From the NCBI RefSeq assembly GCF_027857615.1, contig NZ_JAQIFT010000040.1, positions 62,001 to 126,000 of the forward strand: a stretch of DNA of 64,000 nt, read 5' to 3'. Below are positions 1 through 7,635 of the stretch, piece by piece. The stretch is from Holtiella tumoricola. GTDB taxonomy: Bacteria; Bacillota; Clostridia; Lachnospirales; Cellulosilyticaceae. Numbering within the stretch: position 1 is the stretch's first letter; every line of letters starts with the position of its first letter. Position numbers and translations under genes: made by a program. The notes under the pieces are model-generated. The model had not been told where the DNA came from, made no database searches, and saw nothing but the letters and a program-made list of their open reading frames with translations.

Positions 1-1
1 A

Positions 2-97
2 GTAAATGTAGATTGTGAAGTAATACCAGGAAAAGTTGATGTGGATAAAATACATACTAAACTTGTTGAACGTATTAATAAGCAAACTGTAACGTAA
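2..97 (+). CDS. C-terminal end of an unidentified prophage protein (partial)
   Basis: One frame is open from the window edge to a TAA at 95-97 and reads as a charged 31-residue tail ending KLVERINKQTVT. The start lies outside the window. It is followed directly by a strong stem-loop, which fits the end of a transcription unit. No family can be assigned from so short a piece, and a chance open frame is possible. Confidence 0.4.
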   Translation, partial: VNVDCEVIPGKVDVDKIHTKLVERINKQTVT

Positions 98-105
98 TTT
101 GAAAT

Positions 106-147
106 TTATGGAATAGCCTATAAGGGAAAAATTAGGCTATTCCATAA
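106..147 (+). terminator. Perfect 15-bp stem-loop after the partial gene
   Basis: Bases 106-120 pair exactly with 133-147 around a 12-base AT-rich loop. There is no T-run after the stem, so termination is inferred from stem strength and position. It could equally be an RNA-processing or protein-binding site. Confidence 0.4.
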
Positions 148-268
148 GGATGAATCAACAAATGGTGCTAACTACATGAAGTATAAGATCCATTAATTAT
201 TATGTATAAAATTAATAAGATGTATTCAAGACATTAAATAAAATTTGCTTTTGAGAGGAGGTTTAATA

Positions 269-466
269 ATGAGTAATTTAAAATTATCAGTTGATTTATT
301 AGGTCTAGAAAATGTTAAAAAAGCATATGCAATTGCAAATAATGCTATTTATTTTAATGACAATAGCGACTATTTATCAGCACTTCATGAAATATGTACA
401 GTGCTTAACCCACAGGTTGATCTAGAGCAAATAGGGAATAGTTTTATAGATGATGAAAACTTATGA
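269..466 (+). CDS. Small protein upstream of the tubRZ operon, function unknown
   Basis: This is a 65-residue acidic protein. The ATG at 269 is chosen because GAGAGGAGG sits 8 bases upstream; an in-frame start at 245 has no such site. No known domain is recognised. The middle (AIANNAIYFNDNSDYLSALHEI) looks helical and there is no membrane segment. Its last codons lie inside the first 10-bp unit of the repeat array that precedes tubR, so coding and centromere sequence overlap. Its position just ahead of tubR suggests a link to the partition module, but that is only contextual. Confidence 0.6.
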   Translation: MSNLKLSVDLLGLENVKKAYAIANNAIYFNDNSDYLSALHEICTVLNPQVDLEQIGNSFIDDENL

Positions 467-530
467 AACAATGTGAAACAGTAAGAAACCTTAAGAAATG
501 CGATGAAATCATATGAAATGATGTGAAACG
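451..530 (+). repeat. tubC: Eight tandem 10-bp iterons, candidate tubC centromere
   Basis: From 451 to 530 the sequence divides exactly into eight decamers sharing the core (A/G)(T/A)GAAA at positions 3-8 of each unit, for example ttATGAAAca and atGTGAAAca. The period equals one helical turn, so a repeated binding face would be presented on one side of DNA. The array ends directly at the tubR start codon. TubZRC systems of large Bacillus plasmids and the clostridial c-st phage have direct-repeat centromeres in this position, bound by TubR. Assignment as tubC is from position and period; binding is not shown. Confidence 0.75.
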
Positions 531-773
531 ATGGATAAGTTAGATTATGCAATACTTAATGTATTACAAGAAAATCAATGTTTTAGAAAAATACAAGCCA
601 TAACAAGAAAAGGTATTATGGATGTACTTGAAGTAAAAAAAGTAACATTACATAGAAGATTGAAGACACTACTGATAGGTGGGTATATTGCTAAAGGATT
701 ACATGAAGGCCGTGAACATACTTACTATATAACTGATACAGGATCAAAATTATTAGAGGAGGAATTAGGATGA
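531..773 (+). CDS. tubR: TubR-like winged-helix DNA-binding adaptor
   Basis: This 80-residue protein has a winged-helix pattern: an N-terminal helix (LDYAILNVLQENQ), a recognition-helix region (KKVTLHRRLKTLLIGGYI) and a wing (GLHEGREHTYYITDTG). In TubZRC systems TubR binds the tubC iterons and couples them to the TubZ filament; it usually also represses its own operon. Here the gene begins at the base after the last iteron and overlaps tubZ by ATGA, which implies translational coupling. No Shine-Dalgarno sequence precedes the ATG at 531 because the iterons fill that space. Size and context fit TubR; sequence alone would only give a generic winged helix. Confidence 0.75.
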   Translation: MDKLDYAILNVLQENQCFRKIQAITRKGIMDVLEVKKVTLHRRLKTLLIGGYIAKGLHEGREHTYYITDTGSKLLEEELG

Positions 774-1801
774 ATAACAAAATAGGATTTATTGCAGTTG
801 GACAAGCAGGAGGAAATATTGGGAGTAAATTAGAGGCAGTTGGATATGATGTGCTTTTCTTAAATACTTCAGATGAGGATTTATCAACACTTGAAACTAA
901 GTTCAAGTATCACATTAAGGGTGGAGAAGGATGTAATAAAGACAGAAATAAAGCAAAGGAGCTTGTAATAGAGGACTTTGAAAACATTGGGAAAGAGATT
1001 GCTGATAAGGTCAATAAAGATTTTATCTATGTAATCTTTAGTAGTGGTGGAGGAACTGGATCAGGAGCATCACCAATGCTAATAGACTTATTGATTCAGC
1101 ATATGGAAAAGGCTGTAGGAGCAATTACTATTATCCCAGGAGAGAATGAACCATTAAAGACACATATTAATGCATATGAGTGTTTTAGAGAGCTAGAAGA
1201 GATAGATGGTATAGCAAGTACAATTGTTCTAGATAATAATGCTTGTGAAAATAAATTAAGCATTAATAAGGACTTTGTGGAGCTCTTACAAGGAATGTTG
1301 GATATGCCAAACCATAAAGATATTAAAGGCAATATAGATAAAGCTGAAGTAATGGAAATGTTAAGTTCAAGAGGAATGTTAACGATTACAAAGGTTGATA
1401 AGGAGCAAACAAACTTAGCAAATATAGTAGCGGGGATAAAGTCAAATATATATGCGCCTATTGAGGCAGATCAAGTTATTAAGTATGTTGGTTTATTAGC
1501 TGCTAAATGTGTAGATATTTCAGAGCTAAAGAAAGAAGTAGGAAATTACATAGATGTATTTCAAGGATATGGGGAAGAAACAATTTGTGTATTAGCAGGG
1601 TTAAGTTTACCGTTTACAAGGTTAGATCAAATTAAGAATAGAGTGATTGAAAACCAAGAATCAATTAAGAGAAACTTACAGGCTACAAGTGAGACAAGAC
1701 TTAAAAGCGATATTAATTTTCTTGATGGATTTACACCTCAAACGAAAAAGCCAAAAGTAGGGGGAGCTGCTGATATATTTGCTAAGTACAAAAAGAAATA
1801 A
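770..1801 (+). CDS. tubZ: TubZ tubulin/FtsZ-like partition GTPase
   Basis: This 343-residue protein carries the tubulin-family G-box GGGTGSG at residues 93-99, an N-terminal nucleotide-binding turn (GQAGGNIG, 11-18) and the sequence YHIKGGEGCNKDRNKA near residue 47. From memory this last stretch matches TubZ of the clostridial phage c-st closely. The lysine-rich C-terminal tail ends DIFAKYKKK, like the TubZ tail that contacts the TubR-tubC complex. TubZ forms treadmilling filaments that segregate low-copy plasmids. Its presence suggests that this prophage, or a relative, can be kept as a plasmid. It is clearly distinct from chromosomal FtsZ. Confidence 0.93.
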   Translation: MNNKIGFIAVGQAGGNIGSKLEAVGYDVLFLNTSDEDLSTLETKFKYHIKGGEGCNKDRNKAKELVIEDFENIGKEIADKVNKDFIYVIFSSGGGTGSGASPMLIDLLIQHMEKAVGAITIIPGENEPLKTHINAYECFRELEEIDGIASTIVLDNNACENKLSINKDFVELLQGMLDMPNHKDIKGNIDKAEVMEMLSSRGMLTITKVDKEQTNLANIVAGIKSNIYAPIEADQVIKYVGLLAAKCVDISELKKEVGNYIDVFQGYGEETICVLAGLSLPFTRLDQIKNRVIENQESIKRNLQATSETRLKSDINFLDGFTPQTKKPKVGGAADIFAKYKKK

Positions 1802-1817
1802 TTGAATAAGGACCAGT

Positions 1818-1858
1818 ACACTTGGATTAAATTTTTAATGATTTAGTTCAAGTGTTTT
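1818..1858 (+). terminator. Probable terminator after tubZ
   Basis: ACACTTG at 1818-1824 pairs with CAAGTGT at 1849-1855, followed by a short T-run. It would end the tubRZ transcript. The loop is long (24 bases), so efficiency is uncertain. Confidence 0.5.
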
Positions 1859-1907
1859 GGTGCTTATTCAAGCAAACAAATGAAAGTTTGATATTGGAGG
1901 GATTAGG

Positions 1908-2342
1908 ATGAAGAATAAGATGATAAAAGAAACAAAAGAGAAACTTAAAAAATATGGGAGAATGAAAGATTTTATACTAGTAAGACGAAAAGAACTTGAA
2001 GTGCAAGAACGTTTATTAAGTCTGGAAGAAGATGAATTATCTAAAAAAAGGATTCTAAGACAGATTGAAAAATTACAACTTGAAATTGAAGAGGTAGAAA
2101 AAGATATTATAGCTATAGATAAAGGGCTAAGTCATTTGAACCCTATTTCATCTAAAATTATACATATGAAGTATATGAAAAATGAAAAATGGGTTGCAGT
2201 AGCTCTTAATGTAGGATACGGGCAAACAAGATGCAGAGAGCTTGGAAGAGATGCAGTAATGATTATAGGTGAGTTTTTATATGGGATAAAAATTAATCAA
2301 GATTTGCCATTAGTAAGTGGAGCAACATATTATTATGCATAA
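1908..2342 (+). CDS. ArpU/RinA-like phage regulator with a sigma-70 region-4-type helix-turn-helix
   Basis: This is a 144-residue protein. Residues about 5-75 form a long charged coiled coil (heptad Leu/Glu/Lys pattern). The C-terminal part (LNPISSKIIHMKYMKNEKWVAVALNVGYGQTRCRELGRDAV) resembles the helix-turn-helix of the ArpU, RinA and DUF1492 families, which activate late or packaging genes in Gram-positive phages. The start ATG has GGAGGG upstream. It lies 12 bases before the sigma-like gene and about 650 bases before the GCGACA repeat promoter, so it is a candidate to act there. The family call is moderate, the target is inference. Confidence 0.65.
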   Translation: MKNKMIKETKEKLKKYGRMKDFILVRRKELEVQERLLSLEEDELSKKRILRQIEKLQLEIEEVEKDIIAIDKGLSHLNPISSKIIHMKYMKNEKWVAVALNVGYGQTRCRELGRDAVMIIGEFLYGIKINQDLPLVSGATYYYA

Positions 2343-2354
2343 GGGGGGCCTATA

Positions 2355-2984
2355 ATGACCAATGAAGAATTAGTGCGTGAGTATCAAGCAGGAAACCATA
2401 AGGTCATGGATAGTATTATTAAGCAAAATGAAAAAATGGTTAGAAAGTTAGTATCAAAGTTTTATACAGATAAAATTAATGCCATAGATGCAGAAGATTT
2501 ATACCAAGAAGGCTGCATAGGACTTATGAGAGCATGTGAAAAGTATGATTTTACTAATCAAAGTGCAGCTAAGTTTATACATTATGCAGTGTATTGGGTT
2601 TATGAAGGAATATATAGATATATACAAAAAAATAAAACTAATGAAGAAATAAGCTTAAATGTAAAGAATGAAAGTGGAGAAGAAGAAATAATAGATAAGA
2701 TTATAGATGATGAAGAGTATTTTGTAAAAGCTGAAGACAGTATGTATTATAAAGAAGTAAGAAAGGAGTTAGGAGAGGCACTAGATAATGAATTAACTTT
2801 AGATGAAAAAACTATTGTTAAATTACATTATGGGTGGGATAGTAATCCATTAAGTATAAAAGAGTTATCGTATACATATAGAATGAATACTGATGAAATT
2901 GTAAAAATAAATAGAGTATCATTAAGTAAGCTAAGAAACTCTTCGTGGGGAAGGAGAGAACGTTTATATAGAGGACGGTATTAA
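2355..2984 (+). CDS. Phage-encoded sigma-70-family factor
   Basis: This 209-residue protein has a region-2-like segment at about residues 20-90: NEKMVRKLVSKFY, then DAEDLYQEGCIGLMRACEKYDF and a tryptophan-containing helix (VYWVYEGIYRYIQK) typical of -10 recognition. A region-4-like helix-turn-helix lies near residues 150-195 (LSIKELSYTYRMNTDEIVKINRVSLSKLR). Region 1.1 and most of region 3 are absent, as in small alternative sigmas. AAGGGGGG lies just upstream of the ATG. The gene ends directly before the repeat-flanked promoter at 2990-3058. It may redirect RNA polymerase to phage promoters, which is inferred from fold and position. Confidence 0.8.
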   Translation: MTNEELVREYQAGNHKVMDSIIKQNEKMVRKLVSKFYTDKINAIDAEDLYQEGCIGLMRACEKYDFTNQSAAKFIHYAVYWVYEGIYRYIQKNKTNEEISLNVKNESGEEEIIDKIIDDEEYFVKAEDSMYYKEVRKELGEALDNELTLDEKTIVKLHYGWDSNPLSIKELSYTYRMNTDEIVKINRVSLSKLRNSSWGRRERLYRGRY

Positions 2985-2989
2985 AAAAA

Positions 2990-3058
2990 GCGACATTTTA
3001 GCGACACTTTTGCGACAGAAAAGCGACACTTTTTAATATAAAAAGTTGCTATTATAAT
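2990..3058 (+). promoter_or_regulatory. Four GCGACA iterons with 11-bp period and an adjacent TATAAT box
   Basis: GCGACA occurs at 2990, 3001, 3012 and 3023, an exact 11-bp spacing, so an activator could bind four times on the same helix face. A consensus TATAAT lies at 3053-3058, 24 bases after the last repeat, and there is no good -35 box. That layout fits an activator-dependent promoter. The phage regulators at 1908-2984 are the obvious candidates to bind. Confidence 0.7.
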
Positions 3059-3064
3059 AGTGTA

Positions 3065-3180
3065 AGCAACAAAGCACTTTTCCCCCAAGTGCAAATCATC
3101 CTAATATCAAAACGATAGGACAACCTATCAAATATCCGTTTTAAATACACCTGGTGATATGATCTAGGTGTATTTTATTT
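3065..3180 (+). ncRNA. Candidate short structured RNA from the iteron promoter
   Basis: Downstream of the TATAAT at 3053 there is no ORF but three stem-loops: GCACTT 3074-3079 with AAGTGC 3087-3092; AAAACG/CGTTTT (3109-3114 with 3137-3142) enclosing ATAGG/CCTAT; and a 10-bp stem 3143-3152 with 3166-3175 followed by TTATTTTAAAT, which looks like a terminator. The unit could be a phage small RNA of about 115 nt, or a leader that attenuates the late operon starting with the methylase. The sequence does not decide between these. Confidence 0.45.
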
Positions 3181-3251
3181 TAAATAATCCTTGTTCAAAA
3201 CGGTGTGTAATAACCCAATAAAAAACTGTTTTGTAAAGGAGAATATAACAA

Positions 3252-4007
3252 ATGATGAAACCACCAATACCTCGTATGGGAGGAAAATCAAAATTAAGAA
3301 AGACTATTTTAGAAAGAATACCTGAGCATACTTGTTATATAGAACCATTCTTTGGAGCTGGATGGGTATACTTTGGTAAAGACCCGAGTAAAGTTGAGGT
3401 TATTAATGACGTTGACAAAGAACTTATAAATATGTTTCGTATGATTAAGCACCATGCACCAGAGATTGAGAGAGTACTAGAGTATGAGTTTTCTGGTAGA
3501 GATATGTTTGAAGAATATAAGCACTGTACAGTTGAATATCTTACCGAGATTCAAAGAGCAGTACGCTTTCTCTATCTCATCTCACAAAGCTTTGCAAGTA
3601 AGGGTGAAACCTTTGGTTATGGAACAACAAGTAAGCCAGCGCCACAGATATATTATCAAGGCGTACTAGGTAATATAAAAGAAAGACTTAGAAATACATA
3701 TGTTGAGAATAAAAGCTTTGAGGATATTATCAAAAGATATGATAGACCTCATAGCTTTTTCTTTTGTGATCCACCCTATTTTGAAACTGCAGGTTATGGC
3801 AATGAATTTGGAGAGCAAGAGCATCTTTTGTTAAGGGATACATTAGCTCAGATAAAAGGCAAGTTTATGGTTACAATTAACGACCATCTAAAAGTGAGGG
3901 AATGGTACAAAGATTTTAAGATAGAAGAAGTACAAGTATCTTATTCAATAGCTAAGGAACAAAAAGCTAGAAAAGAGTATGGTGAGTTAATTATTACAAA
4001 TTATTAG
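3252..4007 (+). CDS. Dam-like DNA adenine N6-methyltransferase (D12 class)
   Basis: This 251-residue protein begins with the SAM-pocket start PPIPRMGGKSKLR, followed by motif I EPFFGAGWV (residues about 31-39) and the catalytic motif IV DPPY in FFFCDPPYFE. These define D12-class adenine methylases that transfer a methyl group from SAM to adenine N6. Length is normal for the family. The start ATG follows AAAGGAG. No restriction endonuclease is adjacent, so it is an orphan phage methylase, probably protecting or marking phage DNA near the packaging genes. The target sequence cannot be read from the protein. Confidence 0.88.
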   Translation: MMKPPIPRMGGKSKLRKTILERIPEHTCYIEPFFGAGWVYFGKDPSKVEVINDVDKELINMFRMIKHHAPEIERVLEYEFSGRDMFEEYKHCTVEYLTEIQRAVRFLYLISQSFASKGETFGYGTTSKPAPQIYYQGVLGNIKERLRNTYVENKSFEDIIKRYDRPHSFFFCDPPYFETAGYGNEFGEQEHLLLRDTLAQIKGKFMVTINDHLKVREWYKDFKIEEVQVSYSIAKEQKARKEYGELIITNY

Positions 4008-4022
4008 ATAGAGGTGGAGCAT

Positions 4023-4313
4023 ATGACATTAAGTGAAATAAACAAACAAATAGTAGAACTTAAAAAAATACGTGACATCTTACTAATACCAATAGTAAAC
4101 GAGCAACACTTTATATTTAGAGCGTATATAGAGACTGAATCCTTAGAAAGAACAAGGAAGCTTGTTACAGAAGCTAATATAAGAAAAGAAGATGGTAACA
4201 AATATCAAGTCAATGATATTAGTGTCTTTATATCTAAAGAGTGTATATGTGTAGATAAAGTTACTCAAGAAGTAGCAAGGGCTATTTTAAAGAGGAATAG
4301 TATAAAGAGGTGA
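4023..4313 (+). CDS. Small prophage protein, function unknown
   Basis: This is a 96-residue protein. The ATG at 4023 is preferred because GAGGTGG ends 5 bases upstream; an in-frame GTG at 4014 would lie inside that ribosome binding site. The N-terminal half is an amphipathic helix (TLSEINKQIVELKKIRDILL), the rest mixed with two cysteines (ECICV). No family is recognised. It sits between the methylase and the recombinase with gaps of 15 and 4 bases, so it is co-transcribed with them. Confidence 0.65.
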   Translation: MTLSEINKQIVELKKIRDILLIPIVNEQHFIFRAYIETESLERTRKLVTEANIRKEDGNKYQVNDISVFISKECICVDKVTQEVARAILKRNSIKR

Positions 4314-4317
4314 TAAG

Positions 4318-4902
4318 ATGGCTTCTCCAATTCGAAATCCGAACAAGGTAAAGCAGATACTAAGTGTGTACCGTAAAAGAAATAAACGAGATTATATGAT
4401 TTTATTTGTAGGATTTTATACAGCTTTACGAGTAGCTGATTTAGTAGAACTTAAAGTAAAAGATGTAAAAGGTAAGAGAATCTTAAAAGTAAAAGAAAAG
4501 AAGACAGGCAAATATAGAGAGTATGAAATGCCACCAAGTTTGGTACAAGCACTTGAGAAGTATTGCAAAGGAAGAGATGGAGAAGAGTACTTATTCTTAT
4601 CTAGACAGTATGCTCCTAAAAGGCTTAACAAAGAAGGAGATTATTTTGAAAAGGGTAATACTCCAGTATCAAGACAAAGAGTATGGCAATTAATGAAAGA
4701 GATTGAAAAGGAGTTTGGTCTTGAAGATATATCTTGCCATACATTAAGAAAGACATTTGGGTATCAACATTATAGAATGTTCAAGAACTTAGCAACATTA
4801 ATGAAGATATTAAATCATAGATCAATAGAAGAAACAAAGATATACATTGGCCTTGTAGATGAAGAAGTAAACCATGAGTTAAGACACTTTGATTATGCAT
4901 GA
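4318..4902 (+). CDS. Short tyrosine recombinase (catalytic domain only)
   Basis: This 194-residue protein has the tyrosine recombinase residues in order: Arg in YTALRVADLVELK, Lys-rich beta hairpin (KVKEKKTGKYREYEM), HTLRKTFGYQHY with the His and Arg pair, then LNHRSIEETKIYIG with the second His and the catalytic Tyr. The usual N-terminal core-binding domain of an integrase is missing; full-length integrases have 300-400 residues. Such short forms occur as resolvase-like enzymes in the late region of Gram-positive phages. It may resolve multimers, which fits the TubZRC module, and another integrase may lie outside the window. Confidence 0.85.
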   Translation: MASPIRNPNKVKQILSVYRKRNKRDYMILFVGFYTALRVADLVELKVKDVKGKRILKVKEKKTGKYREYEMPPSLVQALEKYCKGRDGEEYLFLSRQYAPKRLNKEGDYFEKGNTPVSRQRVWQLMKEIEKEFGLEDISCHTLRKTFGYQHYRMFKNLATLMKILNHRSIEETKIYIGLVDEEVNHELRHFDYA

Positions 4903-5148
4903 GTATAACGTTTTTGTATAATGTAAAACTCAAGAAGTATATATTTAATAAGGCTAATAATATCAAGGGGTGTAGGGCTTGCATCAGTTTAACAATCCCT
5001 AGGTAAAGTAAAACTCATAATATCTTCTAGTGAGTGGGAAATATCCATTGATAGATAAGGGATAGAAGCAGTTGAGCAGTGGTTAATGTATAAGAAAAGC
5101 AGCAGATGCACTCATTAAGTATTGTGCAAAATGAATAGGTACTTTCTA

Positions 5149-5215
5149 AGGGGTGGGGGTATATGCGGGTACCACGACGCCCGAGGCTTCTGTCATTATA
5201 AAAATTTTGAAAGTA
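5149..5215 (+). other. GC-rich island upstream of terminase, candidate cos packaging site
   Basis: The 428-base gap between the recombinase and the small terminase has no gene. In the middle of AT-rich DNA lies a G/C-rich block, 5149-5188, with GGGTGGGGG, the palindrome GGTACC and the dyad CGGG...CCCG. It is followed by CATTATAAAAATTTTG. Lambda cos has the same arrangement: a GC-rich nick site, then TATTTATGAAAATTTTCC, then Nu1 about 190 bases away. Here the distance to the small terminase is about 150 bases, and the terminase is of the lambda gpA type. The cos call is inference from this layout. Confidence 0.5.
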
Positions 5216-5330
5216 GGTTAATATGAGGAATTTATAGTATTGAAACAAAAATCTTATAAGCTTTGTGGCTCTAAGGCTACAGGGTGGGAAATATTGAGTT
5301 TCAAATTAACCCTAAGAGAGGAGGAATCAT

Positions 5331-5852
5331 ATGGCAAAGGAAGTAGGCATCAAAGTGATTGAAGGTAAGACTTGTTTATCGACTGGAATTATAGCAGAGG
5401 CTTTTGGTGTGACTAAAAAAACGCTAAACCAATGGGAGAAGAAAGGTTGTCCTAAAATATCACATGGTTATTGGTATCTACCAGATGTGCTTAAGTGGCG
5501 TGATGAAGCCAATAGGCAAATGCCAGAAGATGTTGATATAGAGACTATGCCTATCACTTATCAAAAAGTATTCTATGAGACACAACTTAAAAAAGCACAA
5601 ACTGAAAATGCAGATTTAAAGAATGCAATTGCTAGAGGAGATTATCTATTAAAGAGTGATGCTATAGCAGAGCTTGAAAGATACTTTATTATCTTTAAAA
5701 GGTCAGCGCTTGGTTTAGTGTCAAAGATAGGTGTAGATATTGCACCTTATGTGGATGAGGTAGAAGCAAGAAGGGTGGAAAATAAGATTAGAGAAACTAT
5801 AAATAGTGCGTTGGAGCAGTTTGCTGAGAATGGCATTTATAAAGAAAAGTAA
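5331..5852 (+). CDS. Terminase small subunit (Nu1-like)
   Basis: This 173-residue protein begins with a winged-helix of the MerR/Nu1 type (CLSTGIIAEAFGVTKKTLNQWEKKGCPK, then the wing HGYWYLPDVLKWR), used to bind cos DNA. The middle helix (KVFYETQLKKAQTENADLKNAIARGDYL) is coiled coil and would mediate oligomerisation and contact with the large subunit. The ATG follows GAGAGGAGG. The 3' end overlaps the start of the large subunit, the usual arrangement for translational coupling. Confidence 0.85.
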   Translation: MAKEVGIKVIEGKTCLSTGIIAEAFGVTKKTLNQWEKKGCPKISHGYWYLPDVLKWRDEANRQMPEDVDIETMPITYQKVFYETQLKKAQTENADLKNAIARGDYLLKSDAIAELERYFIIFKRSALGLVSKIGVDIAPYVDEVEARRVENKIRETINSALEQFAENGIYKEK

Positions 5853-7635
5853 AAAGGTCAACATTCCTGACTGGATTCTTCAAGCCTTAAAAGTCTTAAA
5901 ACCACCCGAAAAATTAACAGTTTCAGAATGGGCAGATAAGTATCGCATACTAGATGCTCAAACAAGTGCTGAACCTGGCAAATGGAATACAAGTAGAACA
6001 GAATATTTAAAAGGTATTATGAATGCTTTTACAGATGTAGAAGTAGAAAAGATTGTATTTGTAAAGCCTACACAAGTAGGTGGAACAGAATGCCTTAACA
6101 ATATGATAGGTTATGTAATTGCACAAGATCCTAGTCCAACTATGATTGTTTATCCTACAGAAAAGCTTGCAGAATTTACAAGTAAGAAAAGAGTTCAGCC
6201 TATGATAGCTCTATCTCCAGTATTAGCAGAAAAGTACAGGGAGAATGAGAGTAAACTATTGGAGCTTAACTTTAATGGAATGTATATTGTACTAGTTGGT
6301 TCTAACTCTGCATCTGACTTGGCTAGTAGACCAGTAAGATTTATCTTTTTTGATGAGGTAGATAAGTATCCTACAAATGCAGGTAAAGAAGCTGATCCTA
6401 TTTCTTTAGCTAAAGAGCGTACTAGAACATTTCCTAATACAAAGAAAATCTTTTTAACCTCTACACCTACATTAAAGAGAGGGCCTATTTGGCAGGAATG
6501 GCTTAATGCAGATAGTCAATATCAATATTATGTGCCATGTCCTCATTGTGGTACATATCAAAAGTTAATCTTTAAGCAAGTGAAATGGAAAGAAGATACA
6601 AAGTCTCCGAAAGAAGCTAGAGAAACTGCTTATTATGAATGTGAACATTGTCAAGAAATGATTCAAGATAATCATAAGCCACAAATGATTAGAAATGGTG
6701 AATGGAGATGTATAAATGGTAATGGTAAGCGATCTATAGCTTTTCATTTAAATGCAATATATTCCCCTTGGGTACGTTTTGGAGATGTGGCCTATGAGTT
6801 TGTCTCTTCTCATAACTATCCTGAAAAACTAATGAACTTTATTAACTCATGGCTTGGAGAGCCTTGGGAAGATACAAAGAGTAAATTGGATAGTGACATT
6901 ATATTTGAACGTCAATCTGAATATACAGAAGGTATTGTTCCAGATGAAGCATTTATTTTAACTGGTGGCGTAGACGTTCAAAAAGATTGTTTCTATTTTA
7001 CTATTAGAGCGTGGGGGCCTTATATGACATCGTGGAATATCCTTCATGGTAAGGTTGAAACGTGGGAGCAAGTAGAGTTTATTATGAATCAACGTTTTAG
7101 TAAGCAAAATGGAGAGTCTTATCTAGTTAATTTAGCTTTAATTGACTCAGGGAATGATACAGAAAACGTATATCAGTTTTGTCTAGATAACCAAGATTGG
7201 GCCATGGCATGTAAAGGTTCATCTAATACTATTGTAGCTAAATACAAGCTTACTAATATTGATAAGATTGATAGTAGTGCATATGGCATGAGGTTATGTA
7301 TTGTAGATGGTAGTCAATATAAAAATATGATTTATGCAAGAATGCGTAAAGAAAATGGACTAGGCTCATGGATGGTTTACGATGGTGTTGATATGGACTA
7401 TGCAAGACAGGTCACAAGTGAGGAGAAGGTTATTGAAAGGAAAGGTGGACGAGACGTAGAAGTTTGGAAAACAAAAACAAGCCATGCTGATAACCATTAT
7501 TTAGACTGTGAAGTGTATGCAGCGGCAGCAGCTGATCTTTTACATGTAAGATATATGATGCCAGAAGGTGATGAGCAAAAGGAAGAGGAACAAAGCCAAG
7601 AGAATTGGATAAATAATGATAAGGAGTGGATCTAG
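5830..7635 (+). CDS. Terminase large subunit (lambda gpA family)
   Basis: This protein of about 601 residues is the packaging motor and nuclease. ATPase motifs: KPTQVGGTE (Walker A-like) and FIFFDEVDKYP (Walker B), then LTSTP. A zinc-finger pair follows (CPHCG and CEHC). The nuclease domain shows GGVDVQKDCF, ALIDSGND and a late HYLDCEVYAAA. The start is uncertain: ATG 5830 is chosen, with an alternative GTG at 5806; both overlap the small subunit and neither has a strong ribosome binding site, suggesting reinitiation. Membership of the gpA family implies cos-type packaging. Confidence 0.93.
   Translation: MAFIKKSKKVNIPDWILQALKVLKPPEKLTVSEWADKYRILDAQTSAEPGKWNTSRTEYLKGIMNAFTDVEVEKIVFVKPTQVGGTECLNNMIGYVIAQDPSPTMIVYPTEKLAEFTSKKRVQPMIALSPVLAEKYRENESKLLELNFNGMYIVLVGSNSASDLASRPVRFIFFDEVDKYPTNAGKEADPISLAKERTRTFPNTKKIFLTSTPTLKRGPIWQEWLNADSQYQYYVPCPHCGTYQKLIFKQVKWKEDTKSPKEARETAYYECEHCQEMIQDNHKPQMIRNGEWRCINGNGKRSIAFHLNAIYSPWVRFGDVAYEFVSSHNYPEKLMNFINSWLGEPWEDTKSKLDSDIIFERQSEYTEGIVPDEAFILTGGVDVQKDCFYFTIRAWGPYMTSWNILHGKVETWEQVEFIMNQRFSKQNGESYLVNLALIDSGNDTENVYQFCLDNQDWAMACKGSSNTIVAKYKLTNIDKIDSSAYGMRLCIVDGSQYKNMIYARMRKENGLGSWMVYDGVDMDYARQVTSEEKVIERKGGRDVEVWKTKTSHADNHYLDCEVYAAAAADLLHVRYMMPEGDEQKEEEQSQENWINNDKEWI

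Noticed and set aside
451..530. CRISPR-like array
   Set aside because: The units are contiguous 10-mers with no spacers, which fits iterons and not a CRISPR array.
2990..3028. Intrinsic terminator of the sigma-like gene
   Set aside because: The repeats are direct, not inverted, and a promoter-like box follows.
4903..5148. Small genes between the recombinase and the terminase
   Set aside because: Only frames without ribosome binding sites or sensible composition; the packaging-site reading explains the gap better.
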